A DNA stretch of 64,000 nt from Thiomicrospira sp. (GCA_030826915.1 JAUUDE010000010.1:1-64000), one strand, 5' to 3'; counted from the stretch's first letter, positions 53,699 to 63,901 are shown. Made by a program: numbers and translations. Notes: generated by a model not told the origin, from the letters alone.

Positions 53699-53705
53699 AA
53701 CAGCT

Positions 53706-53806
53706 AGATTGCCCTCTAACAGAACCATTTCTGCGTTAAAAATGGTCGAGTACTATTTGTACATTCTGTTATTTTTGTCTGATCTAACAAATTTTAGGTG
53801 CAATCT
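53706..53806. repeat. Nested inverted-repeat element (multi-branch)
   Basis: AGATTGC (53706-53712)/GCAATCT (53800-53806); AACAGAA (53718-53724)/TTCTGTT (53764-53770); inner hairpins CCATTT/AAATGG and GTAC-tattt-GTAC. Confidence 0.6.
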
Positions 53807-53846
53807 GAATCATTCTTTGGTTTAGGTGAAAAATTCGAAAATAAAA

Positions 53847-53882
53847 AAAGCCCGATGAACTTTGTTCTATCGGGCTTTTTCG
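53847..53882. terminator. Bidirectional terminator
   Basis: AAAAAAAGCCCGATgaactttgttctATCGGGCTTTTTCG. Confidence 0.8.
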
Positions 53883-53908
53883 TTTATTAGATTTAACATA
53901 TTTGTGTG

Positions 53909-54601
53909 TTAATCGTCTAAATCACCACACTTTAAGTTGCCTGGTACTGAGATATCGATTCGTTTTGGATTGGGTAGGTTTAAGCCATTCATAATGGTTG
54001 AAAAGTCTTCGTAGCTTTTACCGTCACCGACTCGAGTATTGAATTGCTTTTCTTCACCAATGGTTGACTGGCTAAAGCCTTTGTAGTCGTGGGCAGGGAA
54101 GACCAAAGTGTCTTCAGGTAAGTTAAATAACTTCTCTGTTAAAGAGTGGTACATATCTTCATTGCTTCCTAATTGGAAGTCTGTACGACCGCAATCACGA
54201 ACCAGCAATGTATCCCCAGTAAAAACCGCACCGTCAATTAAGTAGGTGCTGTCGTTGTTGGTATGGCCAGGTGTGTAAAGCACCTTGATTTCTTGTTCAC
54301 CTAACTTAAAGGTGTCGCCATCTTTAGTTAAGATGTCCGCACATTCTGAACCAGATTTTTTATGAACTGCAATTTTAGCCCGGGTACGTTTACGAATTGG
54401 GCCTGCACCTGTAATGTGGTCTGCGTGAATATGGGTTTCAAGCAGGTATTTAACATCTAAACCAAGCTCTTCAATATGTTGCATATCACGCTCAACCTGT
54501 TCAAGCACAGAATCAATTACAGCCGCTTCTTTAGTGGCTTCATCCCAGACTAAATATGTGAAGGTCCATGTGTCATAATCAAATAGCTGTCGAATTTTCA
54601 T
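53909..54601 (-). CDS. MBL-fold hydrolase, persulfide dioxygenase (ETHE1/Blh)-like
   Basis: MKIRQLFDYDTWTFTYLVWDEATKEAAVIDSV, ETHIHADHITGA, RDCGRTDFQ. Confidence 0.85.
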   Translation of the reverse strand: MKIRQLFDYDTWTFTYLVWDEATKEAAVIDSVLEQVERDMQHIEELGLDVKYLLETHIHADHITGAGPIRKRTRAKIAVHKKSGSECADILTKDGDTFKLGEQEIKVLYTPGHTNNDSTYLIDGAVFTGDTLLVRDCGRTDFQLGSNEDMYHSLTEKLFNLPEDTLVFPAHDYKGFSQSTIGEEKQFNTRVGDGKSYEDFSTIMNGLNLPNPKRIDISVPGNLKCGDLDD

Positions 54602-54729
54602 ATTGCACCACCTTGTGTTAATGAATGATTGCGTATTGTGTTTGCTATAATAAGCGTTTAAAAACGATATTAGTATTCGCTGAAATACTAGTGTTATATA
54701 AAATATTAATCTGGTTATTATCTATAGTT

Positions 54730-57700
54730 ATGACAGTTTCGTCAACCTCAAGTATTTCAATTCAAAATTTTAAAAGCGCTATCAATGCCTGCATGCTCAA
54801 AGACCGTTTCTTTTTGCAAAGAGGATTTGATAAAGGTGGTTTTGAAGGTTTATCTGAAGAGCAATTAAAGACTAACCAGGCCTGGTTAAAGCTTAGCGAA
54901 AAACTACAAAAATCGTTATTACAGGTTGAAGCTAGAAAAAAGAGCTTGCCAAAAACTGAATACGACGATGCGTTACCCGTTGCAGGTAAAAAGGATCAAC
55001 TGGTTGAGTTGATTAAAAATAACCAAGTTGTGGTGATTGCTGGTGAGACAGGCTCAGGTAAAACCACGCAAATTCCTAAAATCTGTTTAGAGGCAGGGCT
55101 AGGAGTTCATGGAAAAATTGGTTGTACTCAGCCAAGACGACTTGCTGCTCGCAGTGTGGCAGAAAGAATCTCAGAAGAACTGCATTCATCGCTTGGGCAA
55201 GTTGTTGGTTATCAAGTTCGATTTTTAGATCAAGTGCATGACAATAGTCTGATTAAAGTCATGACCGATGGAATTCTGTTAGCGGAAGTTCAAAACGATC
55301 GTTATTTAAATCAATATGAAGCCATTATTATTGATGAAGCGCACGAGCGTAGCATTAATATCGATTTTCTATTGGGCATTCTAAAACAGTTATTAAGCAA
55401 ACGCCCAGATCTTAAAGTTATTATTACTTCTGCAACCATTGATACTCAACGATTTGCGGACCACTTTACAATCAACGGTAAACGCCCACCTGTTGTTGAG
55501 GTTTCTGGCCGAACATACCCTGTTGAACTGCGTTATCGCCCATTATCCAGTTATGAAGATGATGCAGGTAATGAGATTGAGCAAGATATGGTTACAGGTA
55601 TTGTCGATGCCATTGATGAACTTGGCCATGAAGACCCGTTTGGTGATGTATTGGTGTTTCAAGTGGGTGAGCGAGACATTAAAGAAACAGCGGAAGCCCT
55701 ACGTAAGCATCAATTAAAAAATACTGAAATTGTTCCGCTGTATGCTCGATTGTCGATGAGTGAACAGCAAAAAGTGTTTAAAACCTCTCAAAAACGTCGC
55801 ATTATTTTAAGTACCAATGTGGCTGAAACCTCTTTGACTGTTCCAGGTATTAAATATGTCATTGACCCAGGCCTGGTAAGAATCAGTCGTTACAGTGTGC
55901 GCAATAAAGTTCAGCGTTTGCCCATAGAAAAAATCTCACAAGCATCCGCTAATCAGCGTAAAGGGCGTTGTGGGCGTGTGAGTGATGGTATTTGTATTCG
56001 TCTTTATGATGAAGAGAGTTTTAATGCTCGCCCAGAATTTACCGATCCTGAAATTCACCGTACTTCTTTAACATCGGTGATTTTAACTATGACTCAGTTA
56101 AAACTGGGAGCGGTAAATCGATTTCCATTCATAGAAGCACCCAACGATAAAGCGATTAATGATGGATTTAGACAGCTGCACGAACTGGGCGCTTTGGATG
56201 ATAAACGCAGGTTGACTGAAGAAGGGCGTCAAATTGCCAAATTACCCGTTGATCCAAGCGTGGCTAAAATGGTGATTGAAGCTGAAAAAAATGGCGTCTT
56301 AGCTGAGGTGTTGATTGTTGCAGCGGTATTAAGTATTCAAGACCCACGTGATATTAATGAAACTACTATGCAGGCCGCAAGAGTTGCGCATAAACCTTTT
56401 GAAGATGAGCGTTCGGATTTTTTATTTTTCTTAAATCTATGGCGATTTTATGAGCATCAGCGTCGCCATCTGTCGCAAAATAAATTAAGAAAACTCTGTA
56501 AAACCAATTTTCTCTCTTATATGCGTATGAAAGAGTGGCATGAACTGACCATGCAATTAGAACAAAGTCTAAAACGCATTGGTATGAAAGTGGGTGAGCT
56601 TCATCTATATGAAGAGGTACGCCAGAAATTGCCTAATGGCCAACAAGGCGAGGTGAAAGAGCGTTTAAGTGATATGCACAGTATTGCCGTGCATCGTTCT
56701 TTGTTAGCAGGCCTGCTCGGTAATGTGGCGACGCGAGATGATGAAAAATCGTATTTAGGCGCGCGTAATACCAAACTGTTTATTCACCCAAGTTCCAGTC
56801 TGTTTAAGCGCAAGCCAAAATGGATGTTGTCTGCGGAGTTAGTTGAAACCACCAAATTATATGCTCGTACTAATGCGGCAATTGATGTGCGTTGGGTAGA
56901 AAGTTTAGCCAAACATCTTATTAAGCATAGTTACAGTGATCCACATTGGCAGAAAAAGAATGGGCAAGTTGGTGCTTATGAATCCATTACTCTATATGGT
57001 TTGCCGATTGTGACGAAACGCCATTGTAATTATGGGCCAATCAATCCTAAAGAATCACATAAAATCTTTTTACGCCACGGCATGGTGGAAGGGCAGTTAT
57101 TTACTAAAGCCAAATTTTTTGTTCATAACCAAGCTTTGATTCAAAAAATTGAGAAGTTAGAGCATAAACTGCGTCGCCCTGACTTTTTAGTCGATGAAGA
57201 GGTGCTGTATCAATTTTATGATGAGCGAATTCCTAAGCATATTTACAGCAAACCCGCTTTTGAAAAATGGGTAAAAAAGGCCGAAAAAGAATCACCGCAA
57301 AAATTGGAAGCTTTATTCCTGACTGAAGCGGATTTAATGAAACAGTCTGCGAGTGGTTCAATGTTGCATGACTATCCCGACCAAGTGCATCTTAGTAATC
57401 AGATGTCTTTGGACGTGGATTACCATTTTGAACCAGGTAAAAAGAGTGATGGTTTAATTTATCATTTACCCCTTTCGAGTTTAAATACGGTTGAAAAAGA
57501 AGATCTTGAATGGCTAACACCAGGCCTGCTTAAAGAGAAAACAGCCTTTTATATCAAATCATTACCTAAACTTCTTAGAAAACAGTTTATCCCGGCACCA
57601 CACTATGCCGATTTGGTATTAGCGGAGATGAGTGCCGATAAAGTGGTTTCTGGTGGCAAAAAAGAACCTTATCTGCATCAGCTTGTCTGGGCGCTCAATC

Positions 57701-58743
57701 GCAAAGCTAATCAAAAGGTGTCGGTCAATGATTTTATTGATACGGTTCTACCAGAGCATTTAATTCCCTACTTTATTTTGCAAGATGATAAGGGCAGAAA
57801 GTTGGCAGAAAACGCCAGTTTAGATGCTTTAAAACAAGAGTATCAGCATTTGGTTGATGCCAAAATTCAAAAGCATCAGGCAAAACAAAAAAATCAAAAC
57901 ACCGTGATTACCGAGTGGAATTTTGGTGACTTAGAACAAAGCCAAACGATTAAAAGTCAAGGCAAAGAGATGCTGGCTTACCCAGCCTTACAAATTCAAG
58001 GCAATGAAATTGTATTAGGATTAATGGGCGAGCAGCAAGCGTCACTTGAATCGCATGCTGAAGCCGTTTTGTTATTAATAGAACGTTTACTGGCAGATAA
58101 GGTTAAGTACCTGCAGAAAAAACTGCCTTTGCAAAAGGCGTGCTTATGTTACGCACCTTATGGAACCTGCCAAGACTTAACGCAGCAGGTGATTGATAGA
58201 GCTTTGCAGGCTTTGGTTGCGAATCCAGAGAAGATTCGTACTCAAAAAGAATTTGATGATGTTTTAAAAGAAGTTCAAAGCCAATGGGTGAATGTAGCTC
58301 AGCAGATAGCTAAGCAGGTAAACGACATTTTTACCATGCATCAGCAGATAGCCAAACAGGTAAGAGGACGTGTAAACCCTCGTTGGTTAGCCTCTATTTC
58401 GGATATTCAACAACAGCTGGATGCACTGATATCGAAAGATTTTGTACGTAATACACCAGAAGTTTGGTTCAAACAGATTGAGCGTTATTTGAAAGCCTTG
58501 AAAATTCGTTTAGAAAAATTAGATTTGGATCCAAGTAAAGACCAGAAATCCATTCGTGAAATTCAACCGATATTAAAACAATATCAAAAAATCGCAGAAG
58601 AACCCGCTTATCAAAACCAACCAGGCCTGGTAGATATTCGCTGGATGATTGAAGAGTTACGTATTTCTCTATTTTCTCAACCAATGAAAACTCTAAAGCC
58701 TGTTTCTATTCAGCGTATAGAAAAGCAAATGAAATCACTTTAA
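54730..58743 (+). CDS. hrpA: ATP-dependent RNA helicase HrpA
   Basis: GETGSGKTTQIPKICLEAG, DEAHERSINIDFLLG, ATIDTQRFADHF; C-terminal DUF3418-type region. Confidence 0.95.
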   Translation: MTVSSTSSISIQNFKSAINACMLKDRFFLQRGFDKGGFEGLSEEQLKTNQAWLKLSEKLQKSLLQVEARKKSLPKTEYDDALPVAGKKDQLVELIKNNQVVVIAGETGSGKTTQIPKICLEAGLGVHGKIGCTQPRRLAARSVAERISEELHSSLGQVVGYQVRFLDQVHDNSLIKVMTDGILLAEVQNDRYLNQYEAIIIDEAHERSINIDFLLGILKQLLSKRPDLKVIITSATIDTQRFADHFTINGKRPPVVEVSGRTYPVELRYRPLSSYEDDAGNEIEQDMVTGIVDAIDELGHEDPFGDVLVFQVGERDIKETAEALRKHQLKNTEIVPLYARLSMSEQQKVFKTSQKRRIILSTNVAETSLTVPGIKYVIDPGLVRISRYSVRNKVQRLPIEKISQASANQRKGRCGRVSDGICIRLYDEESFNARPEFTDPEIHRTSLTSVILTMTQLKLGAVNRFPFIEAPNDKAINDGFRQLHELGALDDKRRLTEEGRQIAKLPVDPSVAKMVIEAEKNGVLAEVLIVAAVLSIQDPRDINETTMQAARVAHKPFEDERSDFLFFLNLWRFYEHQRRHLSQNKLRKLCKTNFLSYMRMKEWHELTMQLEQSLKRIGMKVGELHLYEEVRQKLPNGQQGEVKERLSDMHSIAVHRSLLAGLLGNVATRDDEKSYLGARNTKLFIHPSSSLFKRKPKWMLSAELVETTKLYARTNAAIDVRWVESLAKHLIKHSYSDPHWQKKNGQVGAYESITLYGLPIVTKRHCNYGPINPKESHKIFLRHGMVEGQLFTKAKFFVHNQALIQKIEKLEHKLRRPDFLVDEEVLYQFYDERIPKHIYSKPAFEKWVKKAEKESPQKLEALFLTEADLMKQSASGSMLHDYPDQVHLSNQMSLDVDYHFEPGKKSDGLIYHLPLSSLNTVEKEDLEWLTPGLLKEKTAFYIKSLPKLLRKQFIPAPHYADLVLAEMSADKVVSGGKKEPYLHQLVWALNRKANQKVSVNDFIDTVLPEHLIPYFILQDDKGRKLAENASLDALKQEYQHLVDAKIQKHQAKQKNQNTVITEWNFGDLEQSQTIKSQGKEMLAYPALQIQGNEIVLGLMGEQQASLESHAEAVLLLIERLLADKVKYLQKKLPLQKACLCYAPYGTCQDLTQQVIDRALQALVANPEKIRTQKEFDDVLKEVQSQWVNVAQQIAKQVNDIFTMHQQIAKQVRGRVNPRWLASISDIQQQLDALISKDFVRNTPEVWFKQIERYLKALKIRLEKLDLDPSKDQKSIREIQPILKQYQKIAEEPAYQNQPGLVDIRWMIEELRISLFSQPMKTLKPVSIQRIEKQMKSL

Positions 58744-59008
58744 TACATGTTCAGATCAACTGGGTTGTGAGCTCTGATTGATCTGGATTTTCTTATGTAA
58801 TCTACTAATTATTGCTTATTTCAGAAAATTGCTTGTATCCACCAGAAAAGCGTTTTAAGCTGCTATAGAAAATTAATGTTTTTAAGGGTTTTTGAGGTTG
58901 TGAATAAACCTGCTCAAGACTTTGCACTCATATTCATATTTTTTTCATCATTGAGTGCTGTCTTTTGCTTTAACCTGAAAATGAAACAAACAATATCGAG
59001 GATATAAC

Positions 59009-59590
59009 ATGACTAAACGTTTTAATTTAAACGCAACCGCTATTTTTTCAACTGCTGTTTTAGGGTCTGCTTTACTTATTGCTGGTTGTTCAGGTGATAA
59101 TGATGAAGCAAAAACAGCGCAAGAATCTGCTGCAGAGCAAAGTGCTATGGCTGTTAAACAGCCAGCTCCAGTAGAAGCTCCAAAGGCTACTATGCAACCT
59201 GAGCCATCTCCAGCTTCTAAAGCCATGGCTGAAGTAAAAGAAACAGCAGCAGACGTGAAAGAAGAGGTACAAGAAACAGCAGCAGCTGTGAAAGAAGAGG
59301 TACAAGAGCAAGTAGCGGCTGTGAAAGAGGAAGTGTCAGAAATGGTTTCATCTTCTCCATCGGGTGAGAAAGCATATGCAACATGTGTAGGTTGCCATGG
59401 TGCTAATGGTGAGGGTGGCGTTGGACCACGTTTAAATAACCAGAGTGCTGCAGAGGTTGTTGCTAAGCTAGAAAAATACAAAGCAGGTGAGCAAATGGGA
59501 CCAATGACTGGCATGATGGCACCAATGGCGGCAGGCTTAAGTACTGATGATATGAAATCAATTGCTGAGTATGTAACAGCTTTAAAATAA
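59009..59590 (+). CDS. Lipoprotein c-type cytochrome with 11-aa repeat coiled-coil linker
   Basis: Lipobox LLIAGC; CVGCHG heme motif; C-terminal M-rich cytochrome c fold; repeats of (D/A)VKEEVQE(T/Q)(A/V)A. Confidence 0.88.
   Translation: MTKRFNLNATAIFSTAVLGSALLIAGCSGDNDEAKTAQESAAEQSAMAVKQPAPVEAPKATMQPEPSPASKAMAEVKETAADVKEEVQETAAAVKEEVQEQVAAVKEEVSEMVSSSPSGEKAYATCVGCHGANGEGGVGPRLNNQSAAEVVAKLEKYKAGEQMGPMTGMMAPMAAGLSTDDMKSIAEYVTALK
59252..59340 (+). repeat. 33-bp tandem repeat in cytochrome linker
   Basis: gacgtgaaagaagaggtacaagaaacagcagca / gctgtgaaagaagaggtacaagagcaagtagcg / gctgtgaaagaggaagtgtcagaa. Confidence 0.85.
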
Positions 59591-59611
59591 TTCTAACGGC
59601 AAAACCGAAAA

Positions 59612-59644
59612 GAGACCTTTGCACCCCTCTCTTGCAAAGGTCTC
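59612..59644. repeat. TIR-only hairpin remnant/minimal element of MITE family 1
   Basis: GAGACCTTTGCA-cccctctct-TGCAAAGGTCTC, identical to family 1 terminal repeats. Confidence 0.75.
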
Positions 59645-59663
59645 GTAACGTCTTATTTTTATA

Positions 59664-59698
59664 AAAAAACGCCTACATTTGTTAGGCGTTTTTTTTCC
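59664..59698. terminator. Terminator between cytochrome gene and convergent ORF
   Basis: AAAAAAACGCCTAcatttgTTAGGCGTTTTTTTT. Confidence 0.85.
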
Positions 59699-59711
59699 TG
59701 TAATAAAAGAT

Positions 59712-60029
59712 TTATCCAAGATGTTCTGCCACTAAGGCATCCCGAATTTGCATGTAAGCAATTAAGAACTCAAACATCATTCGCCAAAATAGTTGCATAA
59801 AAAAGAAAGCAGCTGTAAACATCAAAATGATTCCAACCTGTTGTTTTGTTGTTAATGAACGCCAGAAAAGGGATTGACCCGTCTCATAAATCGTTCCTAA
59901 AATTTGATATTTTTTGCTAGCCCAAATGAGAAAAAACCAAAGCGTAATAGGCAATATGACTGCGCCTAAATAATAAAACGCAATGAGCACATCAGTGCTA
60001 ATAAAGGTTTTGAAAGTCAAAAAATCCAT
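59712..60029 (-). CDS. Small membrane protein, hypothetical
   Basis: 105 aa with two strong hydrophobic segments; own terminator. Confidence 0.65.
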   Translation of the reverse strand: MDFLTFKTFISTDVLIAFYYLGAVILPITLWFFLIWASKKYQILGTIYETGQSLFWRSLTTKQQVGIILMFTAAFFFMQLFWRMMFEFLIAYMQIRDALVAEHLG

Positions 60030-60277
60030 AGGTTGAAACCTTTGTATGCCTGTTTATAAGTAAAAGTTTACAAAGTATTCTACTCTCTAAAGATAAGAAA
60101 AGGTATTAGTCGGTTTTCAAGACAAGCAGGTTATTTCTTTTTTAAAGTTGTGCACTCCATTCAAAGAAAGGTATCAATAAGTGACTTGCAATAATGCTAT
60201 AATTTCCCGCATTAATTTCTCACCAGGCCTGGTTGCTTTCTAGGTTTGTCATATCGGTATTTATAGGTTTTAAGTAG

Positions 60278-61948
60278 ATGAGTAACAACGAAACAGTTGA
60301 TCGCCCAGTGAATTTCATTCGCAATATTATTAATGATGATTTAGCTAATCATAAGCATGAACAAGTGCATACACGTTTTCCCCCTGAACCCAATGGCTAT
60401 TTACACATTGGTCACGCCAAATCTATTTGTTTGAATTTTGGTTTGGCAGAGGACTATAAAGGCCTGTGTAACCTGCGTTTTGATGATACCAACCCTGCAA
60501 AAGAAGATATGGAATATGTGGATTCTATTAAGCAGGATGTGCAATGGCTTGGTTTTCAGTGGGCGGGTGACATTTGTTATTCATCTAATTACTTTGACCA
60601 ATTCTATGCCTACGCGACCGAGCTTATTGAAAAAGGTTTGGCGTATGTCTGTTTCTTAAATTCAGAAGAGTCACGTGAATACCGTGGTTCGTTAAAAGAG
60701 CCTGGAAAAGATAGCCCGTGTCGTGATACCTCGGTTGAAGAGAATTTAGCACTGTTCAGTAAAATGAAAAACGGTGAATTCAAAGAGGGTGAGTGTGTGT
60801 TACGAGCCAAAATTGATATGGCTTCTTCATTTATGTGTATGCGTGATCCAACTTTATACCGTGTGCGTTTCGAGACGCATCACCAAACGGGAGATAAGTG
60901 GTGTATTTATCCAATGTACGATTTTGCACACTGTATTTCGGATGCCATCGAACATATCACGCACTCTTTATGCACTTTAGAGTTTCAAGATAACCGTCGT
61001 TTGTATGATTGGGTATTGGATCATTTGGATGATTTTTCAAAACCAGACCGCCCGCATCAATATGAGTTTTCACGTCTGAATCTTGAATATACGGTGATGT
61101 CTAAACGTAAGTTGCATCAGCTTGTAGATGATAAATTAGTGGAAGGTTGGAACGACCCTCGTATGCCAACCATTTCTGGTATGCGTCGTCGTGGTTATAC
61201 TCCAGCTTCAATTCGTGACTTTGCTGAACGTATTGGTATCTCTAAAGTAGATAGCATGACCGAAATGGGGATTTTAGAAGCCGCAGTGCGTGATGATTTA
61301 AATAAGGTTGCACCGCGTTCAATGGCCGTTTTAGACCCAATTAAGCTGGTTATTGAAAACTACGAAAGCGAGCCAGAAGTATTGATGGCGCCAATTCATC
61401 CGCAAAATGAAGAGATGGGTAAACGTGAGATACTATTTGGTCGAGAAGTGTATATTGACCGTGCGGATTTTACTGAAGTAGCACCTAATGGAAAGTTTAT
61501 GCGTTTGGCTTTAGACAAAGAAGTGCGTCTACGTAATGCCTATGTGATTAAAGGTGTTCGTGCTGAATATGATGCGGATGGCAATGTGACAACGGTTTAC
61601 TGTACTTATGACCCAGATACACACGGCAAAAATCCCGCTGATGGCCGTAAGGTAAAAGGGGTGATTCATTTTGTTGAGGCAAGTAAAGCCATACCTGCTG
61701 AGTTTAGACTGTACGACCGCCTGTTTACCGTAGAAAATCCAGCAAAAGAAGATGATTTTGAATCTGTTATTAATCCAGAATCTTTAACGATTAAAAACGG
61801 CTTTGTAGAACCAGGCCTGCTTAATTCAGAGCCAGAAAAAGCGTATCAATTTGAACGTGAAGGTTATTTCTGTAGAGATAATCAATCAGTAGATAAACAA
61901 ATTTATAACCGTACTGTTGCATTACGTGACACATGGTCGGCAAAATAA
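60278..61948 (+). CDS. glnS: Glutaminyl-tRNA synthetase
   Basis: [36 protein letters not shown]. Confidence 0.97.
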   Translation: MSNNETVDRPVNFIRNIINDDLANHKHEQVHTRFPPEPNGYLHIGHAKSICLNFGLAEDYKGLCNLRFDDTNPAKEDMEYVDSIKQDVQWLGFQWAGDICYSSNYFDQFYAYATELIEKGLAYVCFLNSEESREYRGSLKEPGKDSPCRDTSVEENLALFSKMKNGEFKEGECVLRAKIDMASSFMCMRDPTLYRVRFETHHQTGDKWCIYPMYDFAHCISDAIEHITHSLCTLEFQDNRRLYDWVLDHLDDFSKPDRPHQYEFSRLNLEYTVMSKRKLHQLVDDKLVEGWNDPRMPTISGMRRRGYTPASIRDFAERIGISKVDSMTEMGILEAAVRDDLNKVAPRSMAVLDPIKLVIENYESEPEVLMAPIHPQNEEMGKREILFGREVYIDRADFTEVAPNGKFMRLALDKEVRLRNAYVIKGVRAEYDADGNVTTVYCTYDPDTHGKNPADGRKVKGVIHFVEASKAIPAEFRLYDRLFTVENPAKEDDFESVINPESLTIKNGFVEPGLLNSEPEKAYQFEREGYFCRDNQSVDKQIYNRTVALRDTWSAK

Positions 61949-61986
61949 TTCAGCAATCAAAAAGTAAAGCTGAAAAGGAAAACAAA

Positions 61987-62424
61987 ATGATGCGAATTTG
62001 TGGTGTAGAACTGAGCGGTAATGACGCCGTTGTCTGCTTGTTGACGGTTGAAAATGAGTTATTTAACTTGCCTGATTGCCGTGTGCGTCGAGTGACCTGC
62101 CAAAACCCGGATAAGGCAAACGATCTTAAATATTTTCAAAAAACGTTTAAACAATTGATGACCGATTATCAAATTGACACGGTTGTCATTAAAGAACGTA
62201 TGAAAAAGGGTAAATTTGCAGGGGGTGCAAATGGCTTTAAGTTAGAGGCAACGCTTCAGCTAATGGATGATATCAATGTTGTGCTGATGTCATCATCTGA
62301 TCAAAAGGTACATCTAAAACATTATCCATTGCCAATTACATTTGCAGAGACGGGTTTGAAAAAGTTCCAAGAGACCGCTTTTATGGCCGCCTTCTGTTAT
62401 TATGCTAGTAAACATGTGTGGTAA
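61987..62424 (+). CDS. DUF3010 family protein
   Basis: MMRICGVELSGNDAVVCLL...VVIKERMKKGKFAGGANGFKLEATLQL; start reassigned downstream of glnS stop. Confidence 0.75.
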   Translation: MMRICGVELSGNDAVVCLLTVENELFNLPDCRVRRVTCQNPDKANDLKYFQKTFKQLMTDYQIDTVVIKERMKKGKFAGGANGFKLEATLQLMDDINVVLMSSSDQKVHLKHYPLPITFAETGLKKFQETAFMAAFCYYASKHVW

Positions 62425-62429
62425 ATAAA

Positions 62430-63818
62430 ATGACCGATTTAGCAAGCTCTGCATTTGTTCATCTAGATTTACCAAAATCGCAGTTAGATAACCTAGCTCA
62501 GTTAGGTTATGCCAATATGACACCTATCCAAGAAGAGGCGTTACCGCTTGCTTTAGGTGGGCATGACTTGATTGCGCAAGCAAAGACAGGTAGTGGTAAA
62601 ACGGCGGCCTTTGGTATTCCAATGTTACAAAAGTTGGATGTTACAAAGATGTCGGTGCAGGGGTTGGTGATTTGCCCAACTCGTGAATTGAGTAATCAAG
62701 TAGCGGAAGAACTCAGAAGATTAGCTCGCTTTCAAGCCAACCTTAAAATAATTGTGCTTTCTGGTGGTGTTCCAATGCGCCCGCAAATTGCCTCGCTAGA
62801 ACATGGCGCACATATTGTAGTTGGCACACCAGGTCGTCTTAAAGACCATATTCAAAAGAATAATCTCGATATTTCTGATATTCAGACCTTGGTTTTAGAT
62901 GAAGCGGATAGAATGCTAGAAATGGGCTTTAAAGAAGAGATGGTGGATATTATTGATTACACGCCACATACTCGTCAAACTCTACTGTTTTCTGCGACAT
63001 TCCCCGATGATATTGAATATATTAGCCGTCGTTTTCAAAAGAACCCAATGCAAATTGCCGTTGAAGCGCATCACGGAATGGAAACTATTGAACAAACTTT
63101 CTATATGTGTCACCACAAAGATAAATTGGCGAGTTTGGTTAGATTGTTATCGGTAAACCAGTTTGAACACGGGATGATTTTCTGTAACACCAAAGCGTTG
63201 GTAAAAGAGGTGGTTGACTACCTTAATAGCAAAGGTTTTGATGCGGTATCTTTGCATGGCGATATGGAACAGCGTGAACGTGAACAAATTTTGATTCGTT
63301 TTAAACATCATAGCACCAATTTATTAGTGGCAACCGATGTCGCCGCGCGTGGCTTAGACATTGAAGCGCTTCCAGCGGTAATTAACTATGAATTGCCAAG
63401 AAATCAAGAAACCTACACGCATCGCATTGGCCGAACAGGGCGAGCAGGCCTGGAAGGCAAAGCCATTACTCTGTTTACTGAAAAAGAGCGTTACAAGTTA
63501 GACCATTTGAGTGACTACCAAGGTCATGCACTTGAATATGAGTCAATTGAACGCCTGCCGAATGCAAGAATTAATCCGGTAGAACCTAAGTTTGTCACTT
63601 TATATATTTCTGGAGGCCGTAAAGATAAAGTGCGCCGTGGAGATATATTGGGAGCGATTACCAAACAAGTTGGTCTAGAAGGAAAGCACGTGGGTAAGAT
63701 TGATGTTGTTGATCACTCTAGCTATGTCGCGATTGAACGTGGTTATGAAGCAGAAGTCGTAAGAGGCTTAAACCAAAATAAAATTAAAGGCCGTAAGTTT
63801 AAAGTAGGGCGCGTTTAA
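62430..63818 (+). CDS. dbpA: DEAD-box ATP-dependent RNA helicase, DbpA-like
   Basis: TPIQEEALPLALGGHDLIAQAKTGSGKTAAFGIPML, VLDEADRML, HRIGRTGRAG, C-terminal DbpA-type RNA-binding domain. Confidence 0.92.
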   Translation: MTDLASSAFVHLDLPKSQLDNLAQLGYANMTPIQEEALPLALGGHDLIAQAKTGSGKTAAFGIPMLQKLDVTKMSVQGLVICPTRELSNQVAEELRRLARFQANLKIIVLSGGVPMRPQIASLEHGAHIVVGTPGRLKDHIQKNNLDISDIQTLVLDEADRMLEMGFKEEMVDIIDYTPHTRQTLLFSATFPDDIEYISRRFQKNPMQIAVEAHHGMETIEQTFYMCHHKDKLASLVRLLSVNQFEHGMIFCNTKALVKEVVDYLNSKGFDAVSLHGDMEQREREQILIRFKHHSTNLLVATDVAARGLDIEALPAVINYELPRNQETYTHRIGRTGRAGLEGKAITLFTEKERYKLDHLSDYQGHALEYESIERLPNARINPVEPKFVTLYISGGRKDKVRRGDILGAITKQVGLEGKHVGKIDVVDHSSYVAIERGYEAEVVRGLNQNKIKGRKFKVGRV

Positions 63819-63847
63819 TTAAGATATTTATGGTTTTTAAAGCATTA

Positions 63848-63901
63848 TTACAATAAAAAAGCGGTGTTACCAGGCCTGGTAACACCGCTTTTTTATTGTA
63901 A
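63848..63901. terminator. 54-bp perfect palindrome, bidirectional terminator centred on CAGGCCTG
   Basis: TTACAATAAAAAAGCGGTGTTACCAGG|CCTGGTAACACCGCTTTTTTATTGTAA; every base pair checked by hand. Confidence 0.9.

Noticed and set aside
58948-59514. 188-aa antisense ORF opposite the cytochrome gene
   Set aside because: Low-complexity Ser/Thr/Ala/Cys translation that is the shadow of the repeat-containing cytochrome gene on the other strand; no RBS or family signal.
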